From: Bacteroidales bacterium | GTDB lineage: Bacteria > Bacteroidota > Bacteroidia > Bacteroidales > WCHB1-69 | Assembly: GCA_017962845.1 (NCBI GenBank) | Contig: JAGCUN010000003.1 | Location: forward strand, 1 to 42,655 | Length of the DNA: 42,655 nucleotides | Direction of reading: 5' to 3' | Shown here: in pieces, positions 14,811-22,755 of the stretch | Layout: each line of letters opens with the position of its first letter | Position numbering within the stretch: position 1 is the first letter of the stretch | Translations under genes and position numbers: made by a program | Notes under the pieces: model-generated | Told to the model about the DNA's origin: nothing | What the model saw: only the letters and a program-made list of their open reading frames with translations | Database searches by the model: none

Positions 14811-16229
14811 ATGATGAAATTGAGAATCTGCATAACATTCCTATTGGCAACCCTATTGTCGGGCAGCCTATCCGCTAAGTCGGTGGATGCCACTACAGCC
14901 TGTACCGTTGCCTCACACTTTTTTGCCCAAAAATACAACCATGCAAACGGATCGCTCACTCCCATAGTGGCTTACACCGCTCCCCTGCTGCGTGGAGAGA
15001 ATGACTCAGCACCCAGTTTCTATGTCGTCAACTTCGAGCCGGACGGCTTTGTCATCGTAGCGGGCGATGACCGTGTACAACCTATTCTGTCCTTTTCTAA
15101 TGAGGGGACGTTTGTCACCGAAAACATCCCCGCCCACATACAATTTTTCTTGGATAGTTATACTCAAGAAATTCAATATATTATTGATAACCAATTATAT
15201 AACAACACAGAAATAACCCAACAATGGAAGGCACTTCTTTCTGGGAATGCTCTTTCACCCAAAGATGGAGAGGTGGTCGTGGGGCCGTTGCTCGGCAACA
15301 ACCAGTGGAACCAGACCAAGTATTACAACGACCTCTGTCCTGCTGATGCTACGGGCAATTCGGCATACGGCGGACATGCGGCGGTGGGGTGCGGCGCGAT
15401 TGTCATGGGACAGGTGATGCGCTATTGGCGATTTCCCACCACAGGCACTGGAAGTCATTCATATACCAGCAACTATGGCACCCTTTCGGCCAACTTTGGG
15501 GCGACAACTTACCATTACGAGTATATGCCCGACAAACTCTCCATCATGCACCATCCGGATAGCTGTGTGGAAGCGATTGCCACTTTGCTGTACCATTGCG
15601 GCGTGTCGGTGAATATGAATTACGGACCGGAGGCGAGTGTGGCCAACTCCAACCGTATTGTGTCGGCTCTTTCCACCTACTTTCGCTATCCCACTACCAT
15701 ACAATACATTGAACGCGGGAATCTTTCCACCACCACATGGCTCAATTATTTGAAAAACGAGCTTGACGAAGGTGCCCCCTTCATGTATGGAGGAAGTGGG
15801 AACTATGGTGGGCATGTATGGACTTGCGACGGCTACCGCGACGACAACTATTTCCATTTCAACTGGGGATGGGGCGGACAGCAGAACGGCTACTATGCAC
15901 TAACCAACTGCAGTTCATACGGTTTCAACAGCAATCATGCCATCATCATCGGCATCCGCGGACCGGAATTGCCCCAAGCAATTGGGGAGAATAGCGGGAG
16001 AAAAGTCATGGCATACCCCAATCCCACCAGTGGTATCGTACACGTACAGACGGAAGGACAGTCTATGGTGGAAGTGCAAGTATTTGACCTATTCGGGAAA
16101 ATGCTCTTCCAACAGAGCGTAGGCAAAGATGACTTTTCGGTTGACTTATCTAACTTTTCTTCTGGCACTTACTTATTACGGATCATCTCCGACAAGGGAG
16201 TTGAGACGGTCAAGGTGGTCAGGGATTAG
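14811..16229 (+). CDS. C10-family (streptopain-like) cysteine protease with T9SS sorting tail
   Basis: A secreted 472-residue protease. A signal peptide covers residues 1-22 (start ATG ATG, 14811 or 14814). A Spi/pro-domain at ~25-135 (FYVVNFEPDGFVIVAGDDRVQPIL) keeps the enzyme inactive. The C10 catalytic domain has the nucleophile Cys194 (GHAAVGCGAIVMGQVMRYW), His335 (GGHVWTCDGY) and the FNWGWGG element near 350. Residues ~398-472 (AYPNPTSGIVHVQ...GTYLLRI) are a type A C-terminal T9SS domain that directs outer-membrane passage and surface anchoring. Relatives include interpain A and PrtT of oral Bacteroidales and streptococcal SpeB. It stands alone. All catalytic residues are intact. Confidence 0.92.
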   Translation: MMKLRICITFLLATLLSGSLSAKSVDATTACTVASHFFAQKYNHANGSLTPIVAYTAPLLRGENDSAPSFYVVNFEPDGFVIVAGDDRVQPILSFSNEGTFVTENIPAHIQFFLDSYTQEIQYIIDNQLYNNTEITQQWKALLSGNALSPKDGEVVVGPLLGNNQWNQTKYYNDLCPADATGNSAYGGHAAVGCGAIVMGQVMRYWRFPTTGTGSHSYTSNYGTLSANFGATTYHYEYMPDKLSIMHHPDSCVEAIATLLYHCGVSVNMNYGPEASVANSNRIVSALSTYFRYPTTIQYIERGNLSTTTWLNYLKNELDEGAPFMYGGSGNYGGHVWTCDGYRDDNYFHFNWGWGGQQNGYYALTNCSSYGFNSNHAIIIGIRGPELPQAIGENSGRKVMAYPNPTSGIVHVQTEGQSMVEVQVFDLFGKMLFQQSVGKDDFSVDLSNFSSGTYLLRIISDKGVETVKVVRD

Positions 16230-16449
16230 TGGTCAATTTCTGATAGAGGTCTAATTGTTTAGCCACAATTTCCTCTCTCTTTGTTCAGCTGTTGGGTTGC
16301 ACCACGGGAAGTTGTTATAAACGATATAGGCAGAGTAGCGATAATCGCTTTCAAGACGTCCACAAACAACCCGCATCTATGCGTTGTGGACTTGGCTCGT
16401 GCCCATCGCAAAAAATAAAAAATGCGAATCATTTTGATGGTACAGCCTG

Positions 16450-16457
16450 CAAAAATA
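16450..16457 (-). promoter_or_regulatory. Promoter-like -7 box (TATTTTTG) in the parE/protease intergenic region
   Basis: Minus strand TATTTTTGCAGGCT fits TAnnTTTG and the extended GCAGGCT seen at two other promoters in the window. It lies just downstream of the parE terminator and points into the structured region, away from any annotated gene. Confidence 0.5.
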
Positions 16458-16499
16458 GGAAAAAATAAAAATAAAGAGAGGTGGCGGGAAAAATCCCGC
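16458..16499 (-). terminator. Rho-independent terminator of parE
   Basis: GCGGGA/TCCCGC pair across a 4-base loop (16484-16499). On the minus strand a T-rich run with several TTTT blocks follows a few bases later (to ~16458). It lies about 45 bases after the parE stop. Confidence 0.65.
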
Positions 16500-16544
16500 A
16501 CAATGACGTGGTTATGGATTATCGAGCTGAAAGGACAGTGAAAA

Positions 16545-18395
16545 TCAGTTCCATTCTTCAGGGTTCACCTCGTCGATTTCTTCACGCAGATTTTCAATGA
16601 TAAATTCCTGACGCTCACGGCTGTTGTTGCCCATATAATAGTCCAGCAGCTCTGAAATCTTGGTGTTGGGTTCCAGCACGATGGGTTCGAGCCGCATCGA
16701 CTCGCCGATGAAGTGTACAAACTCCGGCGGCGAGATCTCACCCAGACCTTTGAATCGGGTGATTTCAGGTTTAGAAATCTTCTTCATCGCATCCTGCTTC
16801 TCCTGCTCGCTGTAGCAGTAGATGGTCTTCTGCTTGTTGCGCACGCGGAAAAGCGGGGTCTGCAAGATATACACATGGCCGGCGCGTACCACGTCGGGGT
16901 AATAGTTCAAGAAGTAGGTCATCAGCAGGAGGCGGATGTGCATGCCATCCACATCGGCATCGGTGGCGATGACAATATTGTTGTAGCGAAGGCCTTCGAT
17001 ACCGGCATCAAGGTTGAGGGCGGCATTGAGCAGACTCAACTCCTCGTTCTTATAGACATCCGCTTTCTTCATGACATTCAGCGTTTTACCGCGCATACTG
17101 AACACCGCCTGCGTCTTGCTGTCGCGCGAGGTGGTGATGGAGCCGGAGGCCGACAGACCCTCGGTGATGAAGATGGTGGAGCTGAGTCCTTCGGCGTTGC
17201 GGTCGGTATTGTAGTGGTACTTGCAGTCGCGGAGCTTGGTATTGTTGAGACTCACCTTTTTCTGAATCTCCTTATTTCCCTTCTTAATGTTGGCAATTGC
17301 CTTACGCTCGGCCTCCGACTCTAGGATTTTCTTTTTGATGATATCCCCTACCTCGGTGTGCATGTGCAGATAGTTGTCTAACAGTCTGCCTACCACATCG
17401 TTCACGTAGTTGCGGATGGTCTGTCCATCGGGCTGCATGAGAGTGGAGCCGAGGCGGATTTTGGTCTGCGACTCAAACACCGGCTCCTGCACCTTGATGG
17501 AGATGGCGGCAACCAGGGCGTTGCGGATGTCGTTGGGATCATAATCTTTGCCGAAATAGGTGCGCAAGGTCTTGACGATGGCCTCACGGAAAGCGTTCTG
17601 GTGCGTACCGCCCTGCGTAGTATTCTGGCTGTTGACAAACGAGTAGTACTCTTCGCCGTAGTGGCGGGTGGTGTGGGTGATGACGAACTCAAACTTCTCA
17701 TCCTGCAACTGGATGGGGTCGTACAGCATCTCGTCTTTGTTCACATTATTGCAAAGAAGGTCGTACAAACCATTCTTGGAGAAGATTTTTTGTCCGTTGA
17801 AATGGATGGAAAGCCCACGGTTGAGGTAGGCGTAGTTCCACATCATCTTTTCGATATATTGGGTGAACCAGCGGTAGTTGACGAAGATAGAATCGTCGAT
17901 GATAAAGGAGGTGAAAGTGCCGGAACGCTGGTCGGAGAGCTCGATGGGCGACTCGTTGGTGAGCTGGCCGCAGGAGAACTCGGCGGATTTGGTCTGTCCG
18001 TCGCGGAAACTCTGCACTTTGAAGTAGGTGGAGAGGGCGTTGACAGCCTTCACACCCACGCCGTTCTGACCGATGGAGTTGGTGAAAGCCTCGCTGTTGA
18101 ACTTGCCGCCAGTGTTGATTTTGGAGACGCAGTCCACCATCTTGTTGAGCGGGATGCCGCGGCCGTAGTCGCGCACCGCCACGACATTGTCCTTGATTGA
18201 GACCTCAATCGTCTTGCCATGCCCCTGCATAAACTCGTCGATGGAGTTGTCGATGACCTCTTTGAGGAGCACGTAGATACCGTCGTCGTGGGAGCTTCCG
18301 TCGCCCAGCTTGCCGATATACATGCCAGGACGGAGGCGGATATGTTCGTACCATTCGAGGGTGATAATGTTGGAGTCGTTGTAATTTTCAGCCAT
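16545..18395 (-). CDS. parE: DNA topoisomerase IV subunit B (ParE)
   Basis: ATPase subunit of the type IIA topoisomerase that unlinks daughter chromosomes. GHKL ATPase motifs: EVIDNSIDEF (~46-55), DYGRGIP (~76-82) and GQNGVGVKAVNALS (~109-122). TOPRIM motifs: ITEGLSASGS with catalytic-type Glu412, and ATDADVDGMHIRLL. The C-terminal end is of the short ParE type, without the GyrB insert. Start at ATG 18395; a TTG at 18431 overlaps the promoter box TAACTTTG and is rejected. At residue 414 the usual Asp of EGDSA is Leu (codon CTG), the position equivalent to the quinolone-pocket Asp426 of E. coli GyrB. parC, often adjacent, is not present here. Confidence 0.93.
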   Translation of the reverse strand: MAENYNDSNIITLEWYEHIRLRPGMYIGKLGDGSSHDDGIYVLLKEVIDNSIDEFMQGHGKTIEVSIKDNVVAVRDYGRGIPLNKMVDCVSKINTGGKFNSEAFTNSIGQNGVGVKAVNALSTYFKVQSFRDGQTKSAEFSCGQLTNESPIELSDQRSGTFTSFIIDDSIFVNYRWFTQYIEKMMWNYAYLNRGLSIHFNGQKIFSKNGLYDLLCNNVNKDEMLYDPIQLQDEKFEFVITHTTRHYGEEYYSFVNSQNTTQGGTHQNAFREAIVKTLRTYFGKDYDPNDIRNALVAAISIKVQEPVFESQTKIRLGSTLMQPDGQTIRNYVNDVVGRLLDNYLHMHTEVGDIIKKKILESEAERKAIANIKKGNKEIQKKVSLNNTKLRDCKYHYNTDRNAEGLSSTIFITEGLSASGSITTSRDSKTQAVFSMRGKTLNVMKKADVYKNEELSLLNAALNLDAGIEGLRYNNIVIATDADVDGMHIRLLLMTYFLNYYPDVVRAGHVYILQTPLFRVRNKQKTIYCYSEQEKQDAMKKISKPEITRFKGLGEISPPEFVHFIGESMRLEPIVLEPNTKISELLDYYMGNNSRERQEFIIENLREEIDEVNPEEWN

Positions 18396-18428
18396 TTTCT
18401 TCAGAAGATAATTGATGAATTTCGGGCG

Positions 18429-18436
18429 CAAAGTTA
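18429..18436 (-). promoter_or_regulatory. Bacteroidota -7 promoter box (TAACTTTG) for parE
   Basis: Minus strand GCATAACTTTGCGCC matches TAnnTTTG, about 33 bases before the ATG at 18395. It is divergent from the promoter at 18574. Confidence 0.65.
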
Positions 18437-18573
18437 TGCAAAAAAACTGACTTTTCCGGGCATTCTTTCGTAATTTTTTGAGCTGTTGATTGTTTGTAAT
18501 TCTGGGGGGAAAGCGTTAGAAAAATGTTGAAAAAATAAGGGGGTAATCCGAGGGAATTTTCAGAAAGTTCATG

Positions 18574-18581
18574 TAAATTTG
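18574..18581 (+). promoter_or_regulatory. Bacteroidota -7 promoter box (TAAATTTG) for the cyclophilin gene
   Basis: TAAATTTGCAAAC matches TAnnTTTG, 55 bases before the ATG at 18637. The remaining divergent spacer (18437-18573) is AT-rich with no other recognisable site. Confidence 0.6.
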
Positions 18582-18636
18582 CAAACTAAAATAATTAGGC
18601 CATCATTTATAGAAAATAATTAAAATACAATAACTT

Positions 18637-19392
18637 ATGAAAAAAGCTACCTTTTTAATTCTGCTCTGCGCCGCCATGATAGGCGTAGGATGCAGCTCTT
18701 CCAATGCCAGCAAGAGCAATTCCGCAGTGAAAGATGCCCAAAATGAATCTTCTGATGAGCAGACAGTTCCTGAAACAATAACAGAACGCAATATGGACGA
18801 TTTAACGAAAGTAATTTTCAAGACCAGCATGGGCGACATCACCATTGCCCTGTACGACAACACGCCGCTCCACAAGGAGAATTTCCTGAAACTCGTGAAG
18901 GAGAACTACTACGACGGAGTTCTCTTCCACCGCATCATCCAGGGCTTTATGATTCAGACTGGCGACCCCGACTCTAAGGGTGCCCCGGCTGGCATGCAGC
19001 TCGGCAGTGGCGGTCCCGGCTACACCATTCCCGCAGAGTTCCGCAATGAGAACTACCACAAGCGCGGTGCTGTGGCTGCCGCACGCCAGGGCGACCAGCA
19101 GAATCCCACCAAAGCCTCATCAGGCTCACAGTTCTACATTGTGGATGGCAAAAAGTTCAATGAAAATGAACTGAAACAGATTACGGCCTACTATGGCACC
19201 ACGTTCACCCAAGAGCAGACCGAGATTTACACCACTGTGGGCGGCGCGCCGTTCCTTGACATGCAATACACCGTCTTCGGCGAAGTGGTGGAAGGTATGG
19301 ATGTGGTAGATAAGATTGCCGCACAGAAGAAAGACCGTTTCGACCGTCCTTTCAACGACATCAAGATCATCTCCACCACGGTAGTTGAATAA
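18637..19392 (+). CDS. Lipoprotein cyclophilin-type peptidyl-prolyl cis-trans isomerase
   Basis: A 251-residue envelope folding helper. The signal peptide ends in a lipobox (IGVGC, Cys19), followed by a Ser/Asn/Glu-rich linker to ~residue 60. The cyclophilin domain follows: VIFKTSMGDITIALYDNTP, NYYDGVLFHRIIQGFMIQTGDP with the catalytic-type Arg, and GSQFYIVDGKKFN, with VFGEVVEGMDVVDKIA at the end. An insertion of ~30 residues around KFNENELKQITAYYGTTFTQEQ separates the QFYI and VFG strands, as seen in other Bacteroidota cyclophilins. It probably acts in the periplasm, anchored to a membrane. It has its own promoter; pheS follows 42 bases downstream and may be read through. Confidence 0.92.
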   Translation: MKKATFLILLCAAMIGVGCSSSNASKSNSAVKDAQNESSDEQTVPETITERNMDDLTKVIFKTSMGDITIALYDNTPLHKENFLKLVKENYYDGVLFHRIIQGFMIQTGDPDSKGAPAGMQLGSGGPGYTIPAEFRNENYHKRGAVAAARQGDQQNPTKASSGSQFYIVDGKKFNENELKQITAYYGTTFTQEQTEIYTTVGGAPFLDMQYTVFGEVVEGMDVVDKIAAQKKDRFDRPFNDIKIISTTVVE

Positions 19393-19434
19393 CTCCTATC
19401 CCTCTCAACACACATTCATTAAAATCCAAAACTC

Positions 19435-20457
19435 ATGTCAATCATTGAAAAAATCAGTTCAGAATTAGAGAATTTCAACGTCAACACGGCAGAAGCGTTA
19501 GAGAAGTTCCGGATGCAGTTCTTAAGCAAGAAGAGCGAGTTGCAGGGGCTGCTCAGCGAGATCAAGAACGTGCCGGTGGAAGAGCGCAAGAACTTCGGGC
19601 AGCAGGTCAACCTGCTGAAGCAGCGTGCGCAGGCCATCTTCGAGGAGCACCGCGCCCGTCTGGAAGCCAGTGCCCCCACCCAGCAGAGCGACATTGACGT
19701 GACCCGCACTGCGGCCACCGCAGAACTTGGCTCGCGCCATCCCATCTCCCTGATGATGGACGAGGTTTGCGGCATCTTCGAGCGCATCGGCTTCACCACC
19801 GTGACGGGCCCCGACATCGAGGACGACTGGCACATCTTCACGGCACTCAACTTCCCGGAGGAGCATCCCGCCCGCGACATGCAGGACACCTTCTTTGTGG
19901 ACCAGAAGCCCGACATCGCCCTGCGCACCCATACCTCCACCCTGCAGGTGCGCACCATGGAGAAGCAGCAGCCGCCTATCCGCGTGATCTGCCCCGGACG
20001 CGTGTTCCGCAACGAGGTCATCACCTCCCGCGCCCACTGCATCTTCCACCAGATGGAAGGCCTGTACATCGACAAGAACGTCTCTTTCGCCGATATGAAA
20101 CAGACACTGCTCTATTTCGCCAAGCAGCTTTTCGGTGAGAACACACGAATCCGCCTGCGCCCCTCCTACTTCCCCTTCACCGAACCGTCGGCGGAGATGG
20201 ATGTGTCGTGCAACATCTGCGGCGGGGAAGGATGCGCCCTGTGCAAACACACCGGATGGGTAGAAATCCTCGGTTGCGGCATGGTGGACCCCAACGTGCT
20301 GGAGAACTGCGGCATCGACAGCAAGGTCTATTCTGGCTTCGCCTTCGGCCTCGGTATCGAAAGAATGACGATGCTCAAATACAAGACCAACGACATCCGC
20401 CTTTACTTCGAGAACGACGCCCGTTTCATCCAGCAGTTCACTGCAGCTGGCCGTTAA
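19435..20457 (+). CDS. pheS: Phenylalanine-tRNA ligase alpha subunit
   Basis: Catalytic subunit of the (alpha-beta)2 class IIc synthetase that charges tRNA-Phe. An N-terminal coiled-coil tRNA-binding arm (~1-90) precedes the aminoacylation core: HPISLMMDEVCGIFERIGF (motif 1 region), DTFFVDQKPDIALRTHTS, VFRNEVITSRAHCIFHQMEGLYID (motif 2) and SGFAFGLGIERMTMLKY (motif 3). SYFPFTEPSAEMDV carries the Phe-pocket residues. A CNICGGEGCALCKHTGW segment carries four cysteines, typical of many bacterial PheS proteins as a possible metal site. The length of 340 aa is normal. pheT is not adjacent; mreC follows 12 bases later. Confidence 0.96.
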   Translation: MSIIEKISSELENFNVNTAEALEKFRMQFLSKKSELQGLLSEIKNVPVEERKNFGQQVNLLKQRAQAIFEEHRARLEASAPTQQSDIDVTRTAATAELGSRHPISLMMDEVCGIFERIGFTTVTGPDIEDDWHIFTALNFPEEHPARDMQDTFFVDQKPDIALRTHTSTLQVRTMEKQQPPIRVICPGRVFRNEVITSRAHCIFHQMEGLYIDKNVSFADMKQTLLYFAKQLFGENTRIRLRPSYFPFTEPSAEMDVSCNICGGEGCALCKHTGWVEILGCGMVDPNVLENCGIDSKVYSGFAFGLGIERMTMLKYKTNDIRLYFENDARFIQQFTAAGR

Positions 20458-20469
20458 TCGTGCGCAAAC

Positions 20470-21327
20470 ATGGGCAAACTCATAGCCTTCATCAAAAAAT
20501 ATCTGCATATCATAATTTTTGTGATATTGTTTATCGTGGGCTTCTACTTCATCTACCAAACCACGACCTACCCGCGTTTTGCCATTGCCCATGCCACCTC
20601 AACCCTAACGGCACCAGTCAACAAATTGAGTTACAATATCATCAGGCATTTCAACCTGAGGCCCGAGAATGATGCGCTTGTACAGCAAAACCTACAACTT
20701 CTGCAAGAAAGAGATGCCAACTTTCTCATCAGCAGCGACTCTATCGCCACTGCGGAAAGCATCGTCACAGATACAAACACCCACAAAACTACCCGCACCA
20801 AATTGTACGACTACTCCAGCGCCAACGTGGTGTACAACACCATCCATCGCAAATGCAACTATATGATGATTGACAAAGGCACCGAGGACGGCGTGGTCCC
20901 CGACATGGCTGTGCTGTCTGCCAGCGGTATCGCCGGTGTGGTCACCGATGTCACCGCCCATTTTGCCACCGTAACATCCCTGCTTCACCCCAACAGCAAA
21001 ATCAGCGCCAAGGTCATCCCTGCCGACCAGCTCGGCACTGTCGCTTGGAAATATGGAGATCCCACCACGGCCTATCTCCATGATATTCCAGAACATATGA
21101 ATATCAATGTAGGAGACAGCGTGGTCACCAGCGGTTTTTCCGACATCTTCCCCAGTGGCCTCCTTATTGGTGTCATCTGCGAGAAAACCAAATCACCCAC
21201 CGACAGCTTCCTCACCCTCAAAATCAAGCTCGCCACAGACTTCAACCACGTCAATCACGTTTATATCGTCCGCAACCTATATAAGGATGAGATGGATCAA
21301 CTAAAAGAAAACATGGAAGATGAATAA
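20470..21327 (+). CDS. mreC: Rod shape-determining protein MreC
   Basis: A bitopic inner-membrane component of the elongasome that activates PBP2/RodA in lateral wall synthesis. A single membrane helix at ~12-34 (IIIFVILFIVGFYFIY) is followed by a helical/coiled segment (~65-100), then the periplasmic beta-barrel pair: ANVVYNTIHRKCNYMMIDKGTEDGVVPDMAVLSASGIAGVVTDV and GDSVVTSGFSDIFPSGLLIG. Its length of 285 aa is typical. It overlaps mreD by eight bases. mreB and the PBP2/RodA genes, frequent neighbours in this phylum, are not here. Confidence 0.93.
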   Translation: MGKLIAFIKKYLHIIIFVILFIVGFYFIYQTTTYPRFAIAHATSTLTAPVNKLSYNIIRHFNLRPENDALVQQNLQLLQERDANFLISSDSIATAESIVTDTNTHKTTRTKLYDYSSANVVYNTIHRKCNYMMIDKGTEDGVVPDMAVLSASGIAGVVTDVTAHFATVTSLLHPNSKISAKVIPADQLGTVAWKYGDPTTAYLHDIPEHMNINVGDSVVTSGFSDIFPSGLLIGVICEKTKSPTDSFLTLKIKLATDFNHVNHVYIVRNLYKDEMDQLKENMEDE

Positions 21328-21853
21328 CATTATCACCAAACAGATTTTGAGCTTCTTCCTCCTGCTGGCTCTCCAAATATTGGTGTGCAACCACATCTAT
21401 GTGTTCGGATTTATCAACCCGAACGTCTACTTACTGGCTCTTCTGCTACTCCCCATCACCCTCCCGAAATCCGCCCAATATGCCATCGGCTTCACCACCG
21501 GTCTTATTGTGGATATTTTCGACCTCACACTGGGCATTCATGCTGTCGCATGCCTCATCTTCATTGCTCTTCGCCCATGGATTATCAAAATCCTAAGTGT
21601 CAACAAGATAAAAACAGAGGAGACCGTCCCCACACCCAAGACCAAGGATTTTTCATGGCTTCTTTATTACACCCTCATCATGGTTTTCATCCATCAGACC
21701 TTCACAAGTCTGCTCGAAATATGGAGTTTCAACCGCTTCGGCATCACCCTCATCTCCATTGTGGTCAACACTGCTATCACATCACTGTTCATCCTCTGTA
21801 TTGAATATATCTTTATTCCCAATAAGTCAAACCTCAACAAATCATTATTATGA
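21320..21853 (+). CDS. mreD: Rod shape-determining protein MreD
   Basis: A 177-residue integral membrane protein of the elongasome. Hydrophobic stretches at about 8-28, 32-50, 53-75, 77-95, 111-135 and 143-170 give five or six helices. The region YAIGFTTGLIVDIFDLTLGIHAVACLIFIALRPWI matches MreD, with its Asp-containing membrane segment. It overlaps mreC by eight bases and tpiA by four (ATGA), pointing to coupled translation of all three. Confidence 0.85.
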   Translation: MNNIITKQILSFFLLLALQILVCNHIYVFGFINPNVYLLALLLLPITLPKSAQYAIGFTTGLIVDIFDLTLGIHAVACLIFIALRPWIIKILSVNKIKTEETVPTPKTKDFSWLLYYTLIMVFIHQTFTSLLEIWSFNRFGITLISIVVNTAITSLFILCIEYIFIPNKSNLNKSLL

Positions 21854-22626
21854 AATCAAAGTTAGTTATCGGAAACTGGAAAATGAACAAGGACTTCGAG
21901 GCCGCCGAAGAGCTTACCACGGCCATCCAAGAAGCCATCGAGAATATCAATCTTAAAACCGAGGTTGTGCTTTGTCCGCCATTCCCCTACTTGGAGCTGG
22001 TGACCGACATGGCCGACGAGTCTAATTTCAACGCGGGTGCGCAGAACTGCAGCCAGTTCAACGACGGAGCTTACACCGGTGAGGTATCGGCGGCGATGCT
22101 GGCTGGCATGGGCGTCACCTTCTGCATAGTCGGTCACTCCGAGCGGCGCAAATATTTCCACGAGACCTCCGAGGTGATTGCCGAGAAGGTGGACCGCCTC
22201 ATCGAGCAGGAAATCATCCCGGTAGTTTGTTGCGGCGAGGTGTTGGAGGAGCGTCAGGCAGGCCGCCATTTTGAAGTGGTGGAAGCCCAGATCAAAGAGG
22301 CGCTTTTCCACCTGTCCAAAGAGAAGTTCGAGCATGTGGTCATCGCCTACGAGCCCGTATGGGCCATCGGCACCGGAGAAACCGCCACACCTGCACAGGC
22401 TGAAGAAATGCATAAGTTCATCCGCACTTTGGTGGAAAAGAAATATGGCACCGAAACAGCGTACAATAGCTACATCCTTTATGGTGGCAGCTGCAATCCG
22501 AGCAACGCCATGGACCTTTTCACGCAAGAGGATGTGGACGGCGGACTGATTGGCGGTGCATCGCTCAAATCAGGCGATTTTGTAGCCATCATCGAGGCCG
22601 CGGAGACAGCAGTCAACGAGAACTAA
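21850..22626 (+). CDS. tpiA: Triosephosphate isomerase
   Basis: A glycolytic TIM barrel interconverting dihydroxyacetone phosphate and glyceraldehyde 3-phosphate. Seen: GNWKMNKDF with the substrate-binding Asn/Lys, CIVGHSERR with the catalytic-type His, AYEPVWAIGTGETA with the catalytic Glu and start of the flexible loop, and LYGGSCNPSNA plus GLIGGASLKSGDF forming the phosphate-binding end. 258 aa, near the usual length. Its ATG overlaps the mreD stop, so a glycolytic enzyme is tied to the cell-shape operon. A strong palindromic terminator follows. Confidence 0.97.
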   Translation: MKSKLVIGNWKMNKDFEAAEELTTAIQEAIENINLKTEVVLCPPFPYLELVTDMADESNFNAGAQNCSQFNDGAYTGEVSAAMLAGMGVTFCIVGHSERRKYFHETSEVIAEKVDRLIEQEIIPVVCCGEVLEERQAGRHFEVVEAQIKEALFHLSKEKFEHVVIAYEPVWAIGTGETATPAQAEEMHKFIRTLVEKKYGTETAYNSYILYGGSCNPSNAMDLFTQEDVDGGLIGGASLKSGDFVAIIEAAETAVNEN

Positions 22627-22653
22627 CATGGGACTGATATTCCAATATAGGTG

Positions 22654-22689
22654 GTAGGGGCGCAAAATTTTGCGCCCCTACTTTTTTTG
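22654..22689 (+). terminator. Rho-independent terminator of mreCD-tpiA
   Basis: A perfect 28-base palindrome (22654-22681, 14-bp arms GTAGGGGCGCAAAA) is followed by TTTTTTTG on the plus strand, 27 bases after the tpiA stop. Confidence 0.88.
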
Positions 22690-22702
22690 ATTACACCAAC
22701 TA

Positions 22703-22736
22703 AAAACGGGCAGCCATTATAATGGCTGCCCGTTTT
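22703..22736. terminator. Bidirectional palindromic terminator between convergent genes
   Basis: A perfect 34-base palindrome (arms AAAACGGGCAGCCATTA) has A/T runs on both sides, so it can end transcription from either strand. It lies 19 bases beyond the stop of the minus-strand surface protein gene and probably serves mainly that gene. Confidence 0.8.
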
Positions 22737-22755
22737 GAACTATTGGGAACGATAA

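Larger units (their letters stand above)
16230..16544. other. Structured intergenic region between convergent genes; possible small RNA or 57-aa ORF on minus strand
   Basis: 315 bases without a recognisable gene. Visible: a parE terminator hairpin (16484-16499); a minus-strand promoter-like TATTTTTGCAGG (16450-16457); a bulged hairpin at 16358-16391 (GTCCACAA/TTGTGGAC around CGCAT/ATGCG); an odd palindrome AGCGATAATCGCT (16337-16349); and a TCGCA/TGCGA pairing near 16405-16428. A minus-strand ORF from an ATG at 16432 runs 57 codons to 16259, starting only ~11 bases after the expected start of transcription, but it resembles nothing I recognise. The palindromes favour a structured RNA of roughly 190 nt or a degenerate mobile-element end over a protein. 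Confidence 0.5.

Noticed and set aside
18396..18431. TTG start extending ParE by 12 codons
   Set aside because: The TTG is part of the TAACTTTG promoter box, so it would not be within the transcript.
19522..20592. 356-codon minus-strand open frame opposite pheS
   Set aside because: PheS is complete and conserved on the plus strand; the antisense frame is a by-product of its GC-rich codons.
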